Assembly (NCBI GenBank): GCA_025403435.1
Contig: CM046345.1
Coordinates: 12,280,235-12,344,234 of the forward strand
Length of the DNA: 64,000 nucleotides
Source: Artocarpus heterophyllus
Lineage: Eukaryota; Streptophyta; Magnoliopsida; Rosales; Moraceae
Direction of reading: 5' to 3'
Shown: in pieces, positions 23,123-34,320 of the stretch
How the letters are laid out: each line of letters opens with the position of its first letter
Numbering within the stretch: the stretch's first letter is position 1
Made by a program: the position numbers and the translations under genes
Notes under the pieces: generated by a model
What the model was told of the DNA's origin: nothing
The model's database searches: none
The model's input: the letters and a program-made list of their open reading frames with translations, nothing else

Positions 23123-24424
23123 TCAGTAATTCCAAAAGCTCTCAAGATCAACTGGTCCACCTTGACTCTGATCACCAAAGTGCCTCCTGCCCATGTCAAG
23201 ATTTGACATAACAGAAGTAATTTCATTGTTGATATGATGATCATTAATTGTTGTTTCTTGTTCTGAGCCATTTGCAATTGCAATCTGATGATCTCTTTCT
23301 GCTTTGAAACTCTTCCTCAAGCTTGAGCCATTGTTCTCTAGCAAAGCCCCCAGGATGGACTGGTCCTGCATCAACACCTGACTTTGGAACTGCATGTTTG
23401 ATTGAGCGGAGGGATAATTAAGAGGATTTGAAAGTGGGATTCTTGGGATAATTACATTTGTGGGATTTGAAGGAACATCAAATATTGGATTGTTATTGTT
23501 GTTGTTATTGTCTTCAATAACAAGCATTTCTTGTTGGTGGTTCCTTTGAACAATATCCATGGGGTTGGAGAAGCAGGGCACGTTTGGCTCTGTGACACTG
23601 TTGGGTTTGTTGTTGTTGAAAGGTGGTGAAGAGTCCATCAATGGCGGCAAACCGAATGAACCCACTTCGTTTCCGAAAGGGCTTAATCTCGGAAACCCGG
23701 TTATTGGGATTTTCTTCCCTCCAGAACTCTTCTGAAAAACCCTGCAAATCACCCACTCATTCTGCCCAAAAAAGAAAATTTAACTCAAATTTCAATCAAG
23801 CAAGGCACATATCAAAAAGGGTGTTTTTAAAAAAGTTGGAAAAAAGGTCCATACCTTGGCAGTTTTGGGGAGACTGTGGACAGAGAATTTGCCCTCAAGT
23901 CTGTATTCATGCATGACCCAGTTGGATTTTTCTCCTTTTGGTGCTCTTCCTCTGTAGAAAACCAAGGTTTTCTTCATCCCAACAAGTGATTTTCCTCTGT
24001 AAATCTCCTTATCTTTCCCTGTGGCCTTCCAATACCCTGCTTCAGTTGCTCTATTTGTCCTCAATCCTGTTGGGTATTTCCTGTCCCTCATACAGAAAAA
24101 ATACCACTCTTTCTCTCCCATTTTTGCCTTCCCTAAACACAACCAAAAAAAAAAAAAAATCATTTCCTCGCTCATGTCATGAACAGAAGAAACTCATAGA
24201 ATTGAAAGGCTTTTTTAATCATAATAATAAGACTTACAAGGCAAATCCCAGGGCTCAGACTTGTTCAAATCAACCTCTCCAATTGCTCTACAAGAAAAGT
24301 TGGTATCAACAACTTTCTTGTGCAAGTAGTGAGAAATAAGCTCTTCATCTGTTGGATGGAAACGAAAACCCGGAGGCAGATCTAGCTGTTCATCTTCCGT
24401 AACTTGTCCGAGAAAGTTCTCCAT
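23123..24424 (-). CDS. NAC100-like: NAC-domain transcription factor, NAC100/NAC080/ORE1 group, miR164 target
   Basis: Sequence-specific nuclear transcription factor. Three exons: 24238-24424, 23855-24132 and 23123-23761, with introns of 105 and 93 bp. Donors are GTAAGT and GTATGG, acceptors TTTAG and GGCAG. The product is 367 aa. The NAC domain (about residues 16-165) shows all five subdomains: [36 protein letters not shown] (its Trp codon is split by intron 1), [34 protein letters not shown], then the [27 protein letters not shown] stretch and [10 protein letters not shown]. The C-terminal half is Asn/Ser/Pro-rich, the usual activation region, and ends ESFWNY. Exon 3 carries the miR164 site over VPCFSN, shared by CUC2, NAC1, ORE1 and NAC100-type genes. 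The family regulates organ boundaries, lateral roots and leaf senescence; the exact orthologue is inference. No defects seen. Confidence 0.95.
23566..23586 (-). promoter_or_regulatory. miR164 target site in NAC exon 3
   Basis: The plus strand reads TGGAGAAGCAGGGCACGT, identical to the first 18 nt of miR164, so the minus-strand mRNA is perfectly complementary over those positions with mismatches only at the miRNA 3' end. It codes for part of NVPCFSN, the usual location in miR164-regulated NAC genes. Cleavage is expected opposite miRNA positions 10-11. Confidence 0.95.
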
Positions 24425-24556
24425 TCCTTGATAATAAAGCTAAAAAAACTAAGTAAAAAAAAAACTTAAAAATCCCTTTTTCTCTCTCTAAAATCCCAGT
24501 TTCAGAAAGAAGGTACCAAGAACGTAGCCTGTATTCCAATCTCTAGACCCCCTATT

Positions 24557-24579
24557 TGTGTGTGTGTGTGTGTGTGTGT
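24557..24579. repeat. (TG)n microsatellite in the NAC upstream region
   Basis: About 11 TG units 130 bp upstream of the NAC start codon, (CA)n on the sense strand. Probably in the 5' UTR or core promoter and a likely length-polymorphic marker. Confidence 0.9.
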
Positions 24580-24827
24580 ATCAACTTTAATACTTTGAAT
24601 GTGTACTAATAATGAAAAGGAAAAATAGAAACGGTTTCAATCCTTGGGTTTAAGACACTTTGCAGAGGAAAACAAAACCCAGAAAGAAAAAGATTCAAAC
24701 AAAAGAAGGAAAAGTGTTTTGCTAAGAAGCAAAAGAAAAGCCAAGGGAAAGGCTCAGGGAAAGTTGAGAAATAGGGAGGAATGATAGAAGGGACGCTATA
24801 TGGGAACTAAATCAAAAGGTAAATACA

Positions 24828-24835
24828 AATATATA
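24828..24835 (-). promoter_or_regulatory. Possible TATA box of the NAC gene
   Basis: TATATATT on the minus strand, about 400 bp upstream of the ATG, followed by a long pyrimidine-rich stretch (sense strand) between it and the start codon. Plausible for a NAC gene with a long 5' UTR, but AT-rich words are common here. Confidence 0.3.
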
Positions 24836-26137
24836 CAACCTGAAAGATAGAGATGTTAAGGAAAAAAGAAAAGCACTCGGAGAGAAACAAAAGCCCATAA
24901 ATACTTGTTTTCTTTGGAGAGAAAAAAGAAACGTGGGATGTAAGGCAACTCGGGTAGGTTTGTTTTAGATTTGAGCCTTTTTGTTTTAAACTTTTTTTTC
25001 TTTTTCTTTTTCTTTTTCATTTTTTTTTTGGTAGGGGTGGCAAATTCCACCCTTTTGAAATTTGACCAGCGACAACACCCCCTTTACATTAAAATAATGC
25101 GCCATGTAATTTTTGGATTATCCCAAATTTAATAATTTTAAAAAAAAATTGTCATCAAAATATTATTAATAGGTCCATATTATAATTTAGAAGATATTAT
25201 AAGCTGTCAAGGGATCTTTATGAAGATGAGAGGCTCAGTGGGGGCTTTGATGTTACTTGATTAGCTGTATCATCAGTATATTTGGGAATTATCCCAACAT
25301 GCATTATAATATACAATTCTAATGATAAAAAAGCAGTAAATATAAGAAGTTGAGGAATAAAACATTATTATGATGAGATAAAAGGGGAAATTTTCAAATT
25401 AGTATTACGTGTTATATTATTATATGCGTTTGATATCTTATATATATCTTATGTTTTGAAATATTTTACAGCGATACATTGATCTTTTAGAAAATCTTTT
25501 TTAGTACCCCACAGGTTTTCTTTAGGTTATAAAAAGACATAAAAACAAATATTTAGCACCAAAAAAAAAGATTTTTTAAAAGATCTAAGTATTAATATAA
25601 AATATTTCAAAATGTAAATATCAAACAAATATTTTGATATAACACATGCCCTATTCTCAAATTTTCCCTAAAATTTGTGTTTTAGCTTTTGTCTCGAAGA
25701 AATGATCCTCTTTTAAGCACCACCAATGAGTGGTGAACAACTCACACATGTGTGTGAATGCAAAGGAGACAGATAACATAAGCTTGCCATACAGCTTTCA
25801 AAAATTAGTTAAACTCACCTGATTCACGTTAAATTTACATGTACATCCTCGTGGGAAAGGTGAGATTACAAGAATGACCCTCTTTTTCAATTTATTAAAA
25901 AAGAGTGAAAGAGAAAGGGGGGAATGTGGAAAGAGCTGAAACCGACGAAGAAGTTTTCCATGCTATTTGGCCATGAAAGCTACACTAGCATTTTTTAGTA
26001 CATTGCATTTACACACTAGCTAGTAAGGAAAGAGGCCTAATCAAGTAGGAAGTCCACCACTGAAGTATTACTGTTTAAGTACAGTCTACAAGTACGATGA
26101 GGCTGCGAATTTGAATGAATGAAAGATTCATTTAAAC

Positions 26138-26142
<5 letters not shown>

Positions 26143-26212
<70 letters not shown>
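26143..26212. repeat. Compound microsatellite (TG)18(AG)17
   Basis: Uninterrupted TG units to 26178 followed directly by uninterrupted AG units. A strong candidate polymorphic marker. Confidence 0.97.
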
Positions 26213-26216
<4 letters not shown>

Positions 26217-28019
26217 AAAACTCATTTTAAACACTCCAAACAACATTGGACAAATTAAACAATATCATGCTTAAGAAAATGCATTTATTAATTAGGCCAA
26301 TTGGTTCAAATGGATAGACTCTTGCATAGTGGATATACAACAGTGAACAGAACAAAAAAAAAGACATATATTTAAGACTATAGTGTTAAATCAATGTTTT
26401 GAAACGTTTATGGAATGTAAACTTCGAAAGATTACTTCAAAAGATTTCACACATATTTTCTGAATAAAAGATTTGTTCCCAATTTTCTCATCATGAAATA
26501 TAATAATAATAAGACAAGTTAGGGTGTGTGATTCTTTAATTTTTCAATCAAAAGTTGAGATACATATGCAATATATATATTATAATGAAGGGCTGCTTAA
26601 GGGATTAGGTTAGAGATAATGAATTGATTAACATATCGATCTAAGCTAATTTGTCCAATCTATTGCGAAAGGTTTAGATACGTTATATCAAATTAATGTT
26701 GAATTAGCAATCTTAAATTGGGTTTTGTTTTCTTTTTATGTACAATATTAATGTTGTGTTGATTTCATATATACCGTATATTCACATTTTGACCTTAACC
26801 ATAAAAACCATGTGGTGGTTCATCTTTGACAATTATAGGCATTTTTTTCCTCTTATTTAATGCTTTTTATCCATGACGTGTGCCTAAGCAAAATTTGAAG
26901 CTACTTCATACTCCTAAAAGCATTATACATATTGAGGTATATAGTTGACTTAAACACTTCCCAAATAGTTTATGTATTCACTTCCCACAACCATAGACTC
27001 ATTCCGATACCATACCCCTATACAATAACTTCCTAACTAATTGTTGAATGGTTTTTTGCAATTTGAACTGCTAATTCTATTAAATATTAACTCTCATTGT
27101 ACTCTAAATATCATTTTCAATTTGGCGATGGATAATATATATAAATATATGCTATTTGCGAAGAAATCCCACTAGGCATATAAAACAATGTTTGAATTTG
27201 ATATCAAACAATGAATGAAATGAATGGAAACTTGTAAAATCAAAGTAAATTTTTGGTTACATAATTCTAATGAAAAGCTATCTGATTGTAAGTCTAATAA
27301 TGCCTTATCAACATCTTAGCCATCCCCATCAACATTTTTTTCCAACTTCTTTAAGCGGATATGAATATATTTATTTCTATACCACAACCAACCAAAATGC
27401 TCCGAGCCTTGGACCAATAACATCCAGATTATCATGTTATTTTCCAACTTGTCTACCTAAAACCAAATGGACAATTAAAAATCTTTCTATCCAAAAATGG
27501 GCAATTAAAAATCTAGCTCAGAATTCAGTTTCTGCGAACAATAATTTGTATGACAAATTTTTTAATATTTTTTGTATGTGGATAACAAATAAAAGGTAGT
27601 ACGAACTAGAAGATAAAATATTCACCAAAAAGAATTTAAAACGGATATTTGGGTTCAATAATTTGTTCCAAAAGCGACTTTTGAAAAGGAAACGGAAAAC
27701 AATCCAGAAGAGGTATAATGGTAAATTGACACCGCGTTTCAGGTTCGGTTCACATTGACAGGAAATGTACTTTAATTTTTGAACCTCTCCCAAAAAAAAA
27801 AAAACCAAAAGAAGTTTAGGGACTAAAATAGTAAATGACGAAAGTAACCTTTACTTTCGAGGAAACTTTTTCTTAACGATGCATGGAATCGACGCGCTCC
27901 TAATTTGCAATCTCAAACCGTCCCGAGGTTGGAGAAATAGTCAATGTCCATATCTGCCACGTAAGCTCCAGTAGAGAGAAGTTTAACATTGCCGTCACAC
28001 CAGATTACTGCCCATGAGA

Positions 28020-28205
28020 TTGGTCCACGTGGCAAATATCCATTGAACACCATTAATGACTCTTCAAAGCTTTAGATTAGCTTATACTTTAATTAACCCA
28101 AAAGGGGTTGACTTTAATCCTTTGGTTTAGTGCCCAACCAGCCTATGTGGGCCCTGTTTCTTCTGTTCCGACATGCGGAATGAAGGAGGCAAACACGTGG
28201 CAATG
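28020..28205. promoter_or_regulatory. Pair of G-box/ABRE-type motifs
   Basis: CACGTG occurs at 28026-28031 (CCACGTGG) and 28194-28199 (ACACGTGGC), with a related CCACGTAA near 27958. ACGTGGC is the core of abscisic-acid response elements. No gene is recognisable nearby, so function is doubtful. Confidence 0.3.
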
Positions 28206-30018
28206 CATGGTTGGTGGAAAAGCCCGGGGAAAAGAGGCGGTGGAGTGGAGAACATGAAACAGAAATTAGGCAAAGTTGAGCTTTAATTGACAACCAAGGA
28301 TATTTGACTAAAAGAAAAAAAGAAACCAAGAAAGATTTTGTGTTTGAAAGGAAGGTGAAAACTGTTGATTAGAATTATTTTTATTGTAATATTAAGAGTT
28401 TTATACTATAGCATTTTTTTTTATTGTTACTGTAACATGTAAAAACTTTACACTGTTTATAGCCAAACAGTCACTTTGCCTTTGGCCTTCAAAGGATGGA
28501 AGATCTTGAGGATAGCACTTTTTTATAGGAACTTTTATGGTTGACGTGTATTTTGATCCTATTAACCTGGTGTATAATTTAAACTATTGGATAAACTTTT
28601 TAATAATATAATTTACGACTATTCTCATTAAAAATTTATAGCGTATGACGTAAAATTGTTTTCAGTCATAGATCATTAGAAATATAATCTAACCATTAGA
28701 ATAACGAGACTTGTTGGATTTGTCCTATCATAAATTATATCTCTTTTAATGATTCTGGAAGAAATGACATATTTGAGATTGACCAATTTTCATGGCCTGC
28801 CTAACTTGGGATGTGATTTGTGGCTAGGCCAAGGACTAACTGGGCAATTGAGCAATCAGAGTTTACCAAAAAAAAATGACAATTGAAGTTTTGGGTTTAT
28901 GGTTTTTGTAAACGTGGCTCGTCATATCACAATGCCTTTAATTTTCTAGATTCGTGGTTGACCATTTGCTACCTTTTCTTGATTCTTAAAATCTTTTGGA
29001 ATTTGATAATTCAACCACATCTCTCTCAAAGAAGACCGCACGGGTTCAAGTTAGGATACTCTTTCAAAACTTTTGCATGACAAGATCAAACGTGGTCCTA
29101 ATACTATACATTGCGTTTTTTTTTTTTCCTATACATTGCGTTTTTTTTTCCCTCCCCTTAGGATAGGTACTTGTACTTAACATATACATGAGTTTCAATT
29201 ATCCTACAAAACTAATTAAACAAATTCATCTGAATTTACTAGTGGATTTGATCTCAATTGGGATTATGTCTCGTCTACTGCAGGCTCATTCGTTTTGCTT
29301 TTGTCGTAGTGTGTATCTCTTTTGCACTGAATGAAATTTGCCTTTAAAAAAATCATTGGACTCCATATTAGGCATCTTTTTGCTCAATCATATCACACAC
29401 ACTTGAGCATTTAGAAACACATATCATATATATGTGATGCCCTTGAGCATTTAGAAACACTTGAGGCTAGCTACTGCTTAAAAAAAAAAAACAAAAACAA
29501 AAACAAATAGTCCAAACACTTACTGACAGTCAAATAGCAATTGGTAATAAACCTAAATGACATAACAAAGATAAGATTATTAAGAATACCCAATACTCTA
29601 ATTTTCACATTTTATTAATGGAACTTAATAAATAACAAATCAAAGAAGAATCTGATCTTTGGGGGGTAAGAAAAACGACATATGAACTTGTTTGCTGGCA
29701 AAAGTTGAAGCAAAGGATGCGCACGTCAGTTTTCCAGCAGTTTCCACAATATTAATATAGATATTGCAAATCAGTCCCATTACTTAACATTATCAAGACA
29801 AAGTTTATAAAAGTGCCGTGTGATGGTATTAGGCTTTGCTTTATTAGTTTAATGATTTCATTCCATGCTTGTGCAACTTATGACAGACACAGACTCTAGT
29901 TATAGTCCAACATTGTGGGTTATATAGGAACTAAGCTTGGAAGTTGTCCACCAACTCGCAAGTACATGGAGGATCAGAAAGGTACATTCCAGATGTATTC
30001 GAGGTATATATATGTTTT

Positions 30019-30049
<31 letters not shown>

Positions 30050-31125
30050 GCACGTTTCTATGAGAACACATGTACGACTATTCAATATAATCATCTCCTA
30101 TAACAAATATTCTATATGTACTATTGCAACTGTAATAACTTTAATACTTCAACTAATTAGTTGAACATCATTAATATATGTAAAGGGAAGAACTAATAGA
30201 TTTCATCAGTTGTACATTTAATAAAAGAGTGCAAAATTAATACATAAATGTATTTTTGGTTGTCCTAATTATATTTATATTGGGGGCACTAGCTTTGAGA
30301 ATTAGATCAAACACAATTACTAGCAGAGCCACCTTATTACCAGATGGGGCCACTTTCCAAACTCAACTTTTGGGAAATTTTTTTTTTTACCCTTAAATTT
30401 TTCTAAGATTTCAATTATATCTCAATATTATAAGAAAAATTATCATGGTATCATCCTTAATTATTTTTCCATTCAATAGAAAATTCTCTTTAATTTTTAA
30501 GAGTGTGTCCATTGAAGAAAAAAAAAAACTTCTAAAGTCAAATCCAAATAGTCTGAACGACGATAGACACATAATTCTCTTATAATCTTTTTCTTCATCT
30601 ATAGAGAAATTCTCCTGTGGTTGTAAGTGGAAGAAACTCTTAGAGTGAGTAAATCGTTATACATATGGAATATGATGAGACCATAAACCCATGATCCGAT
30701 AGTTACATACTGCTAAACCAATTCATGTAGACAATCTTTGATTTGTCGTTATCGAGATAAGATCCAAACTCAAATTTTTAAGCAAGCCAACAATGAAGAT
30801 TAAGATGTAAAAAATTCTCATTTACAAGCGTTAATTAATTATTTATCAAACTTGTTTAAACTTTAGTTGTAATTGGAATAAATAGATCATTATTAACGTT
30901 CATTTGAATTATATAATTTATTTTGCTCGAGATGAATAAGAACGCATAACTAATGCATGCACATGTATATTAGAAAAATACTTCTATTTGTAAGTTTTGG
31001 TTCACTCCATGCAGCTTGCTTCGAGAATTAATAAAATTAATGGACATTCATAGAAATGATAAGTACTATAGACCCTTTTTGTGCACAGACATGAACATTT
31101 CTTAATTTCATAATTTCTAATTTCT

Positions 31126-31129
31126 AATT

Positions 31130-31169
<40 letters not shown>

Positions 31170-31170
31170 T
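31126..31170. repeat. (TTTC)n microsatellite
   Basis: About eleven TTTC units, grading into T-rich sequence. Confidence 0.93.
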
Positions 31171-31288
31171 TTCTTTGTCCATTAGTACCTGAAAGGACTT
31201 CTCTTTATGCACAATACTAATTCTTATAGCAATTGTCGACAACAAAGGACTTACAAAATTTCATTAATTAATTAAAGATGTTCAATTG

Positions 31289-31530
31289 GTCCCACTCTGT
31301 CTTATCCACGCTCTTTGCCCTAATCGTCATTATAACTATTATAATTATTATGACTATTAGGGCAAAGAGCATGAGGTAGGACAAAGTGAGACATAAGTTT
31401 AAGAGGATGCCGATCGGATCTCGGGTTAAAAAAAAAAAAAAAGCAAATAAATATTAAAGCAAAGAGCATGGGATAGGACAAAGTCGAACATTAAGTTTGA
31501 GAGGACGCCAGACGGATCTGGCGTTAAAAA
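31289..31530. repeat. Fold-back repeat with a duplicated right arm
   Basis: The left arm 31289-31335 (…GCTCTTTGCCCTAAT…) is an imperfect inverted copy of 31346-31392 (…ATTAGGGCAAAGAGC…), separated by about 10 bp. The right arm plus about 45 bp downstream (31361-31435) is repeated directly at 31458-31530. Both direct copies end in GGTTAAAA/CGTTAAAA A-runs, as retroposed copies do. No family recognised. Confidence 0.75.
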
Positions 31531-31839
31531 AGGGTAGGAAAAAGGAAAAAAGCAAAAAGAAAACAACCAAGCTAGCCTGCCTTTACATGCACTTTTTCTT
31601 GACGACCACAAGTATCACATTCAAAGGATTGACCACATTCTGCATTCCGTATTGATTGCTACAAAGTAGGAAGGATCACATTCGGCATTGGATAACGTTT
31701 ACAACCAAAAGAAAGAGACACCGACCACGAAAATTTATGTTTTCTTTTTTTTCTTTCCCTAATTGTTCCCCTCCTTGTTTTTTTTCACCCTATTCCCTTA
31801 AGATTAAAAACCATAGTTAATTGCTAGGGAAACAAAAGA

Positions 31840-31882
<43 letters not shown>
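31840..31882. repeat. (AAT)n microsatellite
   Basis: About 14 AAT units without interruption. Confidence 0.95.
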
Positions 31883-31883
<1 letters not shown>

Positions 31884-32419
31884 GAGTGGTTGTTGTTATG
31901 TTTATAGTGATTCATCTTAGATGTGAGAGTTAGTATATTTTTAGCCCAAGAGGTTAGAAAAACACAAAAAGTTAAATAGCGTACGATTTTTAATTGTAAA
32001 TTTCTTCTTTATCATAGTAAATTTTTTGCAACAGCTAAACTTAAATGTGAACTTAGCTCTCATATTATGAATGAATCACTATAAATGTTATGTGTTCTTT
32101 TTTTTGCTTACTTTTCCTTTTGCATTTTGTTTTCTCTTTGTAGAAGTAGGACGTCTTATTCGTAACCAAAGAAACTAAGGAAATGATTAGAAGTGGTGCC
32201 CAACAACTTACATGTTCTCTTTGCAGTTTACACCTTTTCATCGGTCTTTACTTTGCCACCTTTTATTTGTACTTATTTTCTCAACTTAGTTTTCTTTTCT
32301 AATGTGGGAAAATTGTTTCTTAAAAAAGATAGACCAAACAAACCATTGTTTATTTGGATTTTTTTATTTACAAAGTATGACTTTGTTTCTTATCTCATCA
32401 AATATATACTATCATAGGT

Positions 32420-33205
32420 AAAATAACTCAATTTTCATAGAAGTGTCACTGTGCTTAGGTAGGACTATCACGCTTATATAGCTCTTTATAATGGGTGTTT
32501 CTCGGATCCCTTTAGAGATCTCATCTATCGTCTGTATTTTGCTCACTGCTTTCATCACTTTCTAGTTGATCTTTTCTTCAACCATCTTTGTGTTTTGAGC
32601 GAGAATCTCCTTGATCATCATCTACACGTCTATGCCTGTGAAAGGCATGTTAACTATAGAAACCACCACAGGTTCTTCGATTGCCTATTTTGCAGAGTTG
32701 TTGCCTTGCATGTCCTATGGCTCATTCACTTGTTTTGAAGATGGCGGGCTCTCAGTGCTCATTATGGTCATTGGTGTTATTCTTTCTGAGGTTGTGAAAG
32801 GCTACATCTTTTGGATAAGGCTATAAGCAGGCTATTGTTTAGAAGTCGATGGCATTGGTACTGCTATGCTCCCAATAGGCCGGTCAAGTTCCTTGTGTAA
32901 GGGTAGTTGTAGTATAAGTATGATATGAGCTGAGTGTTTTGAGAAGTGATCTGGCTCCTGAGGGATCTGTATACGTTTGTCATTACTTCAAATCGCTCGT
33001 CTCAATCCTAGGATCGAGATGTCTACTCCTAGAGTTGGGCTTTCAGCCTCTCCACTTCGTATGCAAGTTCATTCAACTATTGTTTCCTTCTAAAGTGTTC
33101 GCAGGGTTTCCACTTGCACTCATCTGCGCTCCAGTTCCCTATTCATGCGTCGTGTTTGGTGGTAGTTTCTGACTAGTGCTGTCATCTGCCATCATTAGTG
33201 TACCA
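32420..33205 (-). pseudogene. Degenerate gypsy-type gag remnant, reversed
   Basis: Read on the minus strand, this GC-richer block yields broken but protein-like segments. There is a start-like MADDSTSQ at about 33193, a coiled-coil-like LNELAYEVERLKAQL at about 33070-33030, then ESPPSSKQ, EEPVVVSIVN and KEILAQNTKMVEEKI at about 32790-32570, and RETPI followed by P-K words near 32490. The order of a charged N-terminus, coiled coil and a TP-x-P-K-type entry to the capsid domain resembles gypsy Gag proteins. Every frame has stops. Identification is by style, not by a strict motif. Confidence 0.4.
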
Positions 33206-33334
33206 ATGTGGTTTGCCACTAGGATTCCTCGAGTTGGCAATTAGAGGACCCTATGGTGGGTCCAAAACTATAGACGCCTGGAATCTACAGTAAAAAAACA
33301 AATTGGATTAATGCTTAATTAATGAATTAATTAA

Positions 33335-33700
33335 AAGATATTAGGCCCTTGATCACCATTATTGGTCTGATTGGTCCTAGACAGAATCCAGAACATACAA
33401 CCCATCATACAAATATGAATAAGAAATGATAATAGATGAAAAAAATAAAATAAGAAAATGAAATGTTGCATAATATAAATAAACACTAGAGAAAAATACA
33501 TGATGGTTCGCTCAATTTTGAGCTACATCCACTGGTGAGGAGTTCCTTCACTATTGAGAAAATTTGGTATAAATTATAAGAATTATTCTGGAAAAGGAAG
33601 GAGGGAAGTGCAAGTATTTTTCAATGTATATGAGTAGTGAATGCATAACCCCTTCAAATGGTAGTCATTGAATTCCCAACTCGTAAAACTCTGTTGTCCT
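33335..33700 (+). repeat. Diverged copy of the repeat found at 39212-39600 (LTR-like)
   Basis: Shares TAGGCCCT...ATCACCATTATT...GGTCCTAG, a TGGTT...GAGCTAC(A/G)TCCA block (33503-33535 against 39348-39378) and CCTTCAAATG further on. In the second location the block precedes element D, so it is probably LTR sequence of the D family. Ends not defined. Confidence 0.5.
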
Positions 33701-34020
33701 AACTTTCTAACATATAAAGAAGGTGTAAATTGGGATTTGTCCAATCTTCATGCAATACGACAACCTCTAAGTCATCAATCCTATACTAAAACTTGACCCT
33801 ATGTGCTTGCAGGTTTAGGCAAAACCCTTAACAAGTTTTTGACACCGTTGGTAGGGATTGAAAATTTTTAAAAAATGGCTAATACTGCGACAAAGTGATT
33901 AAGTTTTAATTTAGGTGTTTTCTTTCTTTTATTTATCTTTATGTTTAGTTTAGAAATTTTTATTTGCTTTTATTTTTGCCTTCTTGATTTTAATTTTTGT
34001 TTTTGAGCTTTTGCGTAAGG

Positions 34021-34320
34021 TACTTCAAGATGGTTGATCGACAAGCACTTTTGAGACATGCTCAACAAGATTCAGAGCCTTTTCATGGTGCTTAGTGGTG
34101 ATACAAGAACTTGCTCATCAACTTCTCAAATCATGGCTTTTCCAAGGAGGTTCAACTTCCAATCTTCCTTGATGGCTTGAACGGCATGGCACGAAGTTGG
34201 GTAGAAGTGGGAAATGGCACCACCTACCACCTATCTGCCTATGAAACTTATCACTTGTTGGAAGAGATGGCAGAGTATGTCTACGAGGATATGAATTGTT
34301 CAATGAGCAACTATAGTTAG
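34021..34320 (+). pseudogene. Gypsy gag fragment in the Athila/Tat-like remnant
   Basis: Encodes FSNHGFSKEVQLPIFLDGLNGMARSWVE and, after a gap, YETYHLLEEMAEYVYED. These correspond to two conserved parts of Athila/Tat Gag: the short capsid helix ending in A-x-x-W, and the later YxxAxxLLEEMA segment. The sequence between them is missing and stops interrupt both ends. Confidence 0.55.

Larger units (their letters stand above)
24840..32418. other. Gene-free intergenic region between the NAC gene and the retrotransposon cluster
   Basis: No credible coding sequence or RNA gene recognised. Contents: a compound microsatellite (26143-26212), (AT)n/(TG)n at about 30008-30050, a short duplicated word (TTGAGCATTTAGAAACAC, about 29403 and 29444), a somewhat GC-richer block with G-boxes (27880-28260), a fold-back/direct repeat (31289-31530), (TTTC)n at 31126-31170 and (AAT)n at 31840-31882. 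The open frames in this stretch are driven by simple repeats. Confidence 0.7.

Noticed and set aside
23623..24339. Plus-strand open frames over the NAC gene
   Set aside because: They lie antisense to NAC exons whose splice structure and conserved domain are unambiguous.
26037..26246. Open frame rich in Ser-Leu and Thr-His
   Set aside because: It is a read-through of the (TG)n(AG)n microsatellite.
28114..28329. 71-codon open frame on the minus strand
   Set aside because: No recognisable domain, no promoter/poly-A context and no splice continuation; chance in a slightly GC-richer block.
29030..29060. tRNA B-box-like GGTTCAAG word
   Set aside because: No matching A-box, acceptor stem or cloverleaf at the right distance. 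No tRNA, rRNA or snRNA gene was recognised anywhere in the window.
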